From NCBI RefSeq assembly GCF_004118265.1, contig NZ_SDHW01000007.1, positions 124,001-188,000 of the forward strand: a stretch of 64,000 bases of DNA, given 5' to 3'. The position numbers and the translations under genes were made by a program. This DNA comes from Lacibacter luteus. Lineage in GTDB: Bacteria; Bacteroidota; Bacteroidia; Chitinophagales; Chitinophagaceae. How positions within the stretch are numbered: the stretch's first letter is position 1; every line of letters starts with the position of its first letter. Shown piece by piece: positions 57,875 through 64,000 of the stretch. Below the pieces are notes generated by a model that made no database searches, was not told where the DNA came from, and was given only the letters and a program-made list of their open reading frames with translations.

Positions 57875-59179
57875 CTATAAAAGGCGATTATTATTAAAGT
57901 TGGGTCTGTTGGCAAGTGAGTTCGCCTGCGTCATTCCGATCAACTCATCAGCACGGCCACCAAGCGGACGGTAATATACAAGAATTGTGTACATATTCTC
58001 CGCTTCCCACCAGTTGCCTTCTGTTACATCGGCACTTATTTGTTTTGTTGTTTTATCTCTTGTAACATAAATGTAATCGTACAAAGCCTGCTTCAAATAT
58101 TGCTTGTTTTCATACATGCCTGTTTCTGCATTAAAAGTTAATCGGTTAGCTGCAGTAAGTTCGTAGTTGGTCAACTCTCCGAAGAGGTATATTTCTTTGC
58201 CGGATATTTCTTTACGATCGGGTGTGCTGTAACGAAACCATACTGTTGCATAATCGCCCTGCCAGTAAGGATTATTCTGTTCAATATTCATTAGTTGATA
58301 CATGCCATTGTAATCACGGTAATACATGTACCGCAGATCTTTCCGTTCGCCTTCGGGTTTTATAAATAATGTTTGGCTGTTATTACTGTAATCGCCTTTT
58401 TCAATACGATCGGTTTGTAAACGGAAACTGGTTAAATCAACCCAACGCCATTCTTTCTGTGCAGGAAACAGCGCCTGATTTTCGGTATTGTACTCCAATA
58501 CATTTTGTTTGATGAATGTTGGCTGCAGATTGGTAATAGCGTTGTCCCAGCGAAAGTTTTGCAGTATCACCACTTTTATCTGCTGAAAAATATTGGTAGG
58601 CTTAATGTTTTGCACGTTTACACTAAACTGAAGTTTCTGTTGCGTTTTAGCAAGTGATGTATTAAACGGCTGTACAATGCTTGCACCTGCTGTTACTTTT
58701 GTATCAATTACCAGAAAGCGTTTGGTAAATGCTACTTGCGATGTATCGCCATTGGTAAACACTTTTAAAATGTAATTACCGCTGCGTGTTGGTGTAGTGT
58801 TACGGTCGGGCAGGCTGCAGCTGTAATGCGTATAACGGGTAAGCACCAGCGAAGAGTTACGGTAGGTGTTGATGCGTACATTGGAAAAGCCTTTCATGTA
58901 ATCGAACTGACTTAACATGGCAGGTGTCCAGTCGGCATTGCACAATGTGAATGTGTAGGAATAATATTTTACATCGGCATCCATATCATCAAAATGCAAC
59001 TCCAGCTGATCGCCGCCGTTTAAACGTATAATTGGATAAGCCAGCTGATCGCCTTTAACATGAAACTTAACCGAACGGATATTGGGTTTAAAAATGCGGT
59101 CGGTTTCCTGTGCATGAATGGCTGTTGCAGAAAACAAAAAAAGAATACAAACAAGCTGTTTTTTGAAGAGTTGATGCAT
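57875..59179 (-). CDS. Type IX secretion system Plug protein (DUF5103)
   Basis: 434 residues from the ATG at 59179, which gives the signal peptide MHQLFKKQLVCILFLFSATA; an ATG at 59242 would add 21 residues before it. Blocks RSVKFHVKGDQLAYPIIRLN, DADVKYYSYTFTLCNADW and the late FGELTNYELTA are DUF5103 hallmarks. In Flavobacterium the Plug protein closes the periplasmic side of the SprA translocon. It fits the T9SS substrates in this window, though no other T9SS core gene is nearby. Confidence 0.85.
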   Translation of the reverse strand: MHQLFKKQLVCILFLFSATAIHAQETDRIFKPNIRSVKFHVKGDQLAYPIIRLNGGDQLELHFDDMDADVKYYSYTFTLCNADWTPAMLSQFDYMKGFSNVRINTYRNSSLVLTRYTHYSCSLPDRNTTPTRSGNYILKVFTNGDTSQVAFTKRFLVIDTKVTAGASIVQPFNTSLAKTQQKLQFSVNVQNIKPTNIFQQIKVVILQNFRWDNAITNLQPTFIKQNVLEYNTENQALFPAQKEWRWVDLTSFRLQTDRIEKGDYSNNSQTLFIKPEGERKDLRYMYYRDYNGMYQLMNIEQNNPYWQGDYATVWFRYSTPDRKEISGKEIYLFGELTNYELTAANRLTFNAETGMYENKQYLKQALYDYIYVTRDKTTKQISADVTEGNWWEAENMYTILVYYRPLGGRADELIGMTQANSLANRPNFNNNRLL

Positions 59180-59303
59180 ACCGGTATTGCTGAAACTGTT
59201 TGGTTTAAGATTCAAATTACAGCGAAACGGTTGCTTTCTCATGTATGGTTGGCAACCTTTTCTAATAATCCATTAGTTTTACAGTCATCTCAAAGATAAA
59301 GAT

Positions 59304-60536
59304 TTGAATATTGCTTCCTTTATAGCACGGCGTTTGGTTTTCCAGAAGAATCAATCCTTTTCACGCTTTATTATCCGTTTATCTACTGCAGCAACGGCTA
59401 TCAGCGTAGCGGTGATGATCCTGGCTTTTGCTTTTGTAGAGGGATTTCAATACACGGTCAGTAGTAAAGTGTTCAGCTTTTGGGGGCATCTGCGTGTACA
59501 GCAACAGCTATCATCAACATCGGGATTGGCCGAAGAATTACCTGTTGAAAAAAATGATACCGTTTACCGAACAATAAAAGCCAATCCGAATGTGGCATTG
59601 GTAGATGCCTTTGCTACAAAATCGGCCATGCTCAAAACAAATGAAACCATTGAAGGTGTTTTGCTGAAGGGTATTGAAAAAGATTTTTCGCAGGAACGGC
59701 TGCTGCCTTTTCTCATCGAAGGGAAATGGATCGCATTTGATGACAGTCTGCAGAATAACCAGGTACTTATTTCGCAATACACATCCCGGCAAATAAATGC
59801 AAAGGTGGGCGATAAAGTGCTCATTTATTTTATCGATAATAATTCAACCGTACCACGTGTACGACCGGTTACCGTGAGTGGTATTTATAAAACAGGTATT
59901 GAGGAATACGATAAAACGTTTGCCATTGTAGATATGAACCTCATCCGCCGACTCAATGGATGGACAGCAACACAGATAGGCGGTTATGAAGTAACACTCA
60001 AAGATTATAAGAAAGATTATAGCACCAATAACCAGCTGCTCGATCAGTTACCTGTTGTTTGGTTCAGCACACCTCTGCGTGAAATTTATCCAAACATCTT
60101 CGATTGGCTTGCTTTGCAAAGCACCAACAAACAGGTCATCTTAATTATCATGTGTATTGTAGCTGTCATTAACCTCATTTCCTGTTTAATTATTCTTGTG
60201 CTGGAACGTGCACGCATGATCGGACTTTTAAAAGCTACCGGCGCTACTAACGGACAGGTACAAGTTATTTTCTGGAACCAGGGATTGATCATTACCCTTA
60301 CTGGTATTTTGCTGGGTGTTGTATTGGGTTTGGGTATTTGCTTTCTGCAACAGGCAACGGGGTTTATCAAACTCGATGAGTCGGCTTATTATGTTGCAAC
60401 GGCTCCCATAAAAGTAATCTGGTGGCAGGTGCTGCTGATTATTGCAGTTACATTTTTTGTGAGCTTTATTATCCTGTTTGTTCCTTCGTTGTTGGTGCGC
60501 AAGATGAGTCCTGTAAAGGCGTTGCGGTTTGAGTAA
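59304..60536 (+). CDS. LolC/LolE-like ABC transporter permease
   Basis: 410 residues; start TTG at 59304 (NIASFIARRLVFQK), no better ATG. One N-terminal span (about 27-50), a periplasmic domain of about 200 residues and three C-terminal spans with LERARMIGLLKATGATNGQV (299-318) and the final VRKMSPVKALRFE form the LolC/E-FtsX fold. It probably lifts lipoproteins out of the inner membrane for transfer to the outer one. No LolD ATPase is adjacent. Confidence 0.9.
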   Translation: MNIASFIARRLVFQKNQSFSRFIIRLSTAATAISVAVMILAFAFVEGFQYTVSSKVFSFWGHLRVQQQLSSTSGLAEELPVEKNDTVYRTIKANPNVALVDAFATKSAMLKTNETIEGVLLKGIEKDFSQERLLPFLIEGKWIAFDDSLQNNQVLISQYTSRQINAKVGDKVLIYFIDNNSTVPRVRPVTVSGIYKTGIEEYDKTFAIVDMNLIRRLNGWTATQIGGYEVTLKDYKKDYSTNNQLLDQLPVVWFSTPLREIYPNIFDWLALQSTNKQVILIIMCIVAVINLISCLIILVLERARMIGLLKATGATNGQVQVIFWNQGLIITLTGILLGVVLGLGICFLQQATGFIKLDESAYYVATAPIKVIWWQVLLIIAVTFFVSFIILFVPSLLVRKMSPVKALRFE

Positions 60537-60538
60537 TA

Positions 60539-60570
60539 TGTGTCTGATATTTTGAAGAGTGTCTGACACA
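60539..60570. repeat. Decayed GTCTGAC-family hairpin, copy F
   Basis: TGTGTC at 60539-60544 pairs with GACACA at 60565-60570; inside are two GTCTGA words in the same orientation, which sets it apart from the regular palindromic copies. Confidence 0.55.
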
Positions 60571-60677
60571 TCGAAGAAGCAATTACTCTTCATTCAAAAT
60601 AAATAATATCTTCAAGTTCTGTTTCCGTCTCTCTGAATCCGCTCAGCCATATTGTTAACGATCAGTTTTTCTTATCA

Positions 60678-62456
60678 ATGAATTCATCTACAGAAAGCAA
60701 GTTGCTATCCCAACAATCACTCAGGCGTTTATTCGGCGAAATGAACGATGAACAGCTCGAAACGATTTTATCCTTTACCAACATTCTCGAGTTCAAAACC
60801 GGTGAATATGTTTTTCAGCAAGGAGGCCGTGGGCATTCGTTTTATATTGTCCTATCGGGCCGTTTCAGGGCCATGCAGAAAAAAGAAGAAGGCATTTTTA
60901 TTCTTGGTGATATTTCTGCAGGCGAACCTATTGGCGAAATCTCTTTGTTTACACGAGAGCCGCACAGTGCTTCTGTGATGGCCCTGCGTAAATCGAGTCT
61001 GCTGCAACTCGATGATGCTGCTTACCTGCAACTGGTGCAGCAGTTTCCTTCTTTTGCAAACAGCATTACACGGTTTATTATTGAGCGGTTAAAACGCAAT
61101 GCTCATCAAACAAAAATGGATGCAGCGCCGAAAAATATTGCTGTTGTAAATCTGCAGCCTTCAAATGATGTAAGCGAATACACAGCGGCTATTGAACAGC
61201 AGCTGTTAACCATGGGTTTTGCTATCAATATCTACGATCATCAATCGTATACCGAAGACGATACACACAGCAGGTTCGATGATATGGAAAAATATGCCGG
61301 GCTTAATTTCCTGGTATGCGATATCGAACATCCGGGATGGGCAAGGCAATGCATTGCTTATTGCGATCTTGTAATTATTGCAACAGATTTTAAAGCAGAG
61401 AGTCCATTATACAGCATCGAAAAGGAGCTTGGCCTTTACAGCGGTAATGAATTGAACAGGAAAATGTATTTGTTACTACTGCACGAAGAAGATGCAGCAT
61501 TACCGTACGATACCGGCAGATGGTTAAAAGACAGGCCTGTGGCATTACACCTGCATTTGCGCAAACGCAATGCTGCTGATACAAGGCGTTTTTGCCGCAT
61601 CATTACACACCAGGCTGTAGGTTTGGTATTGGGAGGAGGCGGAGCCCGTGGGTTTGCACACATTGGAGCTGCACGTGCATTAATGGAACAGGGTATCGAG
61701 TTTGATTTTATTGGCGGCACAAGTGCCGGTGCTGTTTATGGAGCCGGACTTTCTTATTTTGATTTTAATTATGAGCAAATTCAATCTGTTTGTAAAAAGG
61801 CGGGAGAAAGCAAGCTCACATCCAACGACCTTACATTGCCGGTTGTTTCGCTCATGAGCGGTAAAAAGATCCGTAAGTTTTTAAGCGAAATGTATTCCGA
61901 TTCGCACCTGGAAGATTTGTGGGTGAACACCTATTGTGTATCGACTGATTTTTCAAACGCTACATTAAAAGTGCATGAAAGCGGATTAACAAGTCAGCAG
62001 GTGGCGGCAAGTATGGCTATACCCGGTGTATTTCCTCCCGTTATCATTAATCGTCACTTACATATTGATGGAGGTGTAATTGATAATCTGCCGGTAGAAG
62101 CAATGTATAAAAAACCGGTTCGGCACATTATTGCGGTTTCGTTATCGGCCGAAGATTCTCCCGAAATTGATTTGCCTGAAATACCTTCTTCCTGGAATTT
62201 ATTCTGGAACAAACTTACCAATGCAGACGGGCATCAATTACCCGGACTGTCATCCATACTCGTCAATAGTATTACCATCAACAGCCGTCACAGGCAGGAG
62301 AGCAGTAAGCCGCATGTGTCAGTATTTCTTGAGCTCGATCTGAAAGAATTTAAATTCCTCGATTGGGAAAACTGGCAACAACTCATTGAAAAAGGGTACG
62401 CACAAACAAAGCAGCAAATAGAAACTACTGCTTTGGCTGCGCAATTCTGGAAATGA
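60678..62456 (+). CDS. Patatin-like phospholipase with N-terminal cyclic-nucleotide-binding domain
   Basis: 592 residues. Order: cNMP/CRP-like domain (about 12-135, GDISAGEPIGEISLFTREPHSASV), a P-loop-less middle domain (145-310), then the patatin domain (about 315-500) with the oxyanion loop LGGGGARGFAHIGA, the GTSAG serine motif (GGTSAGAVYG) and the catalytic Asp in HIDGGVIDNLPVEA. The layout is that of neuropathy-target-esterase relatives: a lysophospholipase controlled by a regulatory domain. It is likely at the membrane face. Own spacer on both sides. Confidence 0.92.
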   Translation: MNSSTESKLLSQQSLRRLFGEMNDEQLETILSFTNILEFKTGEYVFQQGGRGHSFYIVLSGRFRAMQKKEEGIFILGDISAGEPIGEISLFTREPHSASVMALRKSSLLQLDDAAYLQLVQQFPSFANSITRFIIERLKRNAHQTKMDAAPKNIAVVNLQPSNDVSEYTAAIEQQLLTMGFAINIYDHQSYTEDDTHSRFDDMEKYAGLNFLVCDIEHPGWARQCIAYCDLVIIATDFKAESPLYSIEKELGLYSGNELNRKMYLLLLHEEDAALPYDTGRWLKDRPVALHLHLRKRNAADTRRFCRIITHQAVGLVLGGGGARGFAHIGAARALMEQGIEFDFIGGTSAGAVYGAGLSYFDFNYEQIQSVCKKAGESKLTSNDLTLPVVSLMSGKKIRKFLSEMYSDSHLEDLWVNTYCVSTDFSNATLKVHESGLTSQQVAASMAIPGVFPPVIINRHLHIDGGVIDNLPVEAMYKKPVRHIIAVSLSAEDSPEIDLPEIPSSWNLFWNKLTNADGHQLPGLSSILVNSITINSRHRQESSKPHVSVFLELDLKEFKFLDWENWQQLIEKGYAQTKQQIETTALAAQFWK

Positions 62457-62467
62457 AACGAAGCTGT

Positions 62468-63289
62468 TTAAGCATGCATTACCATTACGGGTACATCGCT
62501 GTGGAAGACTAATTCTTTTGTATGACTGCCTGCAAAGATCCTTTCGAGTAAATTGTGTTTTTGCGGAATAACCAGCAGCATTTCAATACTGTATTTGTTG
62601 GCGTACTCGTTCAATCCATCGACCATGTCTTCTTTATCAATAAAATGATATTGCGGATGGTAATGTTCAAACATGGTTTCCACCAATCCGCTTTGGAAAG
62701 GCGTATCGCTGGTCCATTGCCTGTTTTTGAAATCAACATTCAGCACATGTAAACGGGCACCCGTAGCTTCAACAAGTTCCTTTACCCTGTCGTCGGGTAT
62801 AGTTCGCACCACATCACGAAAATCGGTGGTTAAACCGATGTCGTTGATTTTTGTAAACACAGCATTTTCAGGAACAATCAATACCGGTACTTTGCAATGT
62901 TTTGAAATGCTGAGTGTATTGCTGCCAATCAATGCTTCTCTCGCTTTACCTGCGCCTGTAATACCCATTACAATAAAGGCGATCTGCAACACTTCGGTTA
63001 AATCCTGTATTACATCAACCAGCTTACCATCAAACAACAGCTGCTCTATTTTTACCAATGGCCCCAGCTCTGTAAGTTGATTTGCCAGCAATTGCAATTC
63101 TTTCTTTTTTATTTCACGCATATGTTCCGGCGATACTTCAATACCCTGGTAAAGCGGAAGAATAAGCGGTTGTTCATATGCATGCACAAGCATCAGTTTT
63201 CCTCCAACTTGTTTCGCATAATGAAGTGCATAAGAGGCGGCGTTGAGTGAGGTTGAGGAAAAATCAACAGGAACAAGAATTGCTTTCAT
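62468..63289 (-). CDS. Universal stress protein, tandem UspA domains
   Basis: 273 residues from MKAILVPVDFSSTSLNAASY at 63289; 15 upstream codons are rejected. Two Usp domains in tandem; the first ends with the nucleotide-binding GxxGxG-type end VMGITGAGKAREALIGSNTLSISKHCKVPVLIVP, the second is more diverged and ends GSHTKELVFHSDVPVMVM. A stress-response role is assumed from the family. Convergent with the patatin gene, 11 bases apart. Confidence 0.93.
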   Translation of the reverse strand: MKAILVPVDFSSTSLNAASYALHYAKQVGGKLMLVHAYEQPLILPLYQGIEVSPEHMREIKKKELQLLANQLTELGPLVKIEQLLFDGKLVDVIQDLTEVLQIAFIVMGITGAGKAREALIGSNTLSISKHCKVPVLIVPENAVFTKINDIGLTTDFRDVVRTIPDDRVKELVEATGARLHVLNVDFKNRQWTSDTPFQSGLVETMFEHYHPQYHFIDKEDMVDGLNEYANKYSIEMLLVIPQKHNLLERIFAGSHTKELVFHSDVPVMVMHA

Positions 63290-63545
63290 GTGATGTTTTT
63301 TATAATGATTTGCCCGATAAGTTTTATGGTACATTTCATGTGGTAAGTTTTTAATGGCTTTGATTACTACACGTATTCTCCTGAAAAGTTTATGTTGTCA
63401 GGTTTGAGCAAGTAGACTTTTTTCAGATTAACGCATTCACCAAATCATGCTATAAAACTAACATTACAAAAAGGATTGAACTATGACAAATGTCAGAGCT
63501 TCCGCAATCTTCAATCAGCGGGTGGGAGAAACTGCAGGAAAAAAT
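63290..63545. other. Spacer between the usp gene and the hisB terminator
   Basis: About 255 AT-rich bases. No gene is supported; a 34-codon plus-strand frame at 63483 overlaps the hisB terminator and is disregarded. Promoter elements for the usp gene are expected here but no exact TAnnTTTG box was identified. Confidence 0.5.
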
Positions 63546-63578
63546 AAAAAGCGTTCAGCAGCTTGCCTGAACGCTTTT
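63546..63578 (-). terminator. Terminator of the hisB transcript
   Basis: AAAAAGCGTTCAG-CAGCTTGC-CTGAACGCTTTT hairpin, 24 bases past the hisB stop. Confidence 0.9.
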
Positions 63579-63601
63579 CAGCTATAAAAAAATCATTGAT
63601 T

Positions 63602-64000
63602 TTATAATACACCTTTGGTTGATGGCAGGTAATTGCTCAACGGATCACGCTTTACCGCCATGCGGATGGCTTTTGCAAATGCTTTAAAGATGGCTTCTAT
63701 TTTATGATGTTCATTATCGCCATGACATTCGATGTTGAGGTTACACTTTGCCGCATCGCTGAACGATTTAAAAAAGTGGAAGAACATTTCTGTTGGCATT
63801 TCACCGATCTTTTCTCTTGTGAATGTTGCATTCCAAACGATCCAGTTACGGCCGCCAAAATCGATGAGCACTTTTGCATCGGCTTCGTCCATGGGCAATG
63901 CAAAACCATAACGTTCCATACCTCGTTTATCGGCTAATGCTTTGCCAAATGCTTCACCTAAGGCAATGCCGGTATCTTCAATGGTATGATGTTCATCAAT
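63602..64000 (-). CDS. hisB: Imidazoleglycerol-phosphate dehydratase, C-terminal part (5' end outside the window)
   Basis: About 132 residues are visible, entering the window in frame as [20 protein letters not shown], which holds the metal ligands of HisB (HHxxED). The second ligand set is in [21 protein letters not shown]. The enzyme dehydrates imidazole glycerol phosphate in histidine synthesis. The visible end [11 protein letters not shown] is the usual C-terminus. Whether an N-terminal HisN-type phosphatase is fused cannot be seen. Confidence 0.95.
   Translation of the reverse strand: MDEHHTIEDTGIALGEAFGKALADKRGMERYGFALPMDEADAKVLIDFGGRNWIVWNATFTREKIGEMPTEMFFHFFKSFSDAAKCNLNIECHGDNEHHKIEAIFKAFAKAIRMAVKRDPLSNYLPSTKGVL

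Overview
The window looks like chromosomal DNA of a Bacteroidota bacterium, most probably a member of the Chitinophagaceae; I cannot fix the genus. The signs are type IX secretion sorting domains (type B on a 1651-residue PKD protein, type A on a 345-residue protein), a T9SS Plug (DUF5103) gene, a SusC-style carboxypeptidase regulatory domain plus beta-barrel protein, an ECF sigma/anti-sigma pair, the DUF3822-rsmD-ygfA-lpxK cluster, and exact TAnnTTTG -7 boxes in place of E. coli promoters. Shine-Dalgarno sequences are largely absent, several genes appear to start with TTG, and base composition is moderate (low 40s % G+C by eye).

Layout. 1-1374: a Tat-type phosphoesterase cut by the window edge, a VanZ-like protein and a small membrane protein. 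1400-4930: an accessory island on the minus strand with hypothetical genes, REP-like double hairpins, a truncated second copy of the small membrane gene and cassette-like inverted flanks. 4972-6330: MATE exporter. 6481-13256: a tight housekeeping operon (DUF3822, rsmD, 5-formyl-THF cyclo-ligase, lpxK), then RNase R, a four-helix-bundle gene between heptamer arrays, and a polyprenyl synthase. 13819-26832: giant PKD/T9SS protein, amino-acid permease, methylglyoxal synthase, DoxX, DUF2027-Smr, lgt and an outer-membrane barrel. 26967-35934: YajQ, L31, YchF, SpmAB fusion, secreted PIG-L deacetylase, then two micro-proteins coupled to a sodium:solute symporter. 36433-37604: a small AT-rich insertion with two unknown genes between terminators. 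37615-41561: DUF2911-TPR protein and a surface-signalling set (anti-sigma, sigma, divergent T9SS-A protein). 41734-53474: coiled-coil protein, GH18 chitinase, XerD, YkgJ-like, GNAT, RF3, MacB-like permease, TsaD, TrmN6, LKR/saccharopine dehydrogenase-like enzyme and tRNA-Leu(CAA). 53755-64000: small orphan genes, Cys-free sirtuin, FSA-type transaldolase, SRP RNA, T9SS Plug, LolC/E-like permease, cNMP-patatin phospholipase, universal stress protein and the C-terminal part of hisB.

The most unusual feature is not a gene. Many spacers between conserved genes consist of degenerate tandem repeats with an exact 7-base period but different unit sequences from place to place (for example GTTTATG, AGGTAAG, ATGAGTA, ATTTTTA). 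I count about 19 such arrays. One lies in frame inside trmN6, one supplies the trmN6 start codon, and two in inverted orientation bracket a four-helix-bundle (TIGR02436/Avd-like) gene. A separate GTCAGACGTC-type hairpin family, a perfect CCGATAGCTATCGG palindrome (two copies) and GGTTGG double hairpins add further layers of intergenic repeats. No CRISPR array, transposase, integrase of an integron, prophage or recognisable defence locus was found.
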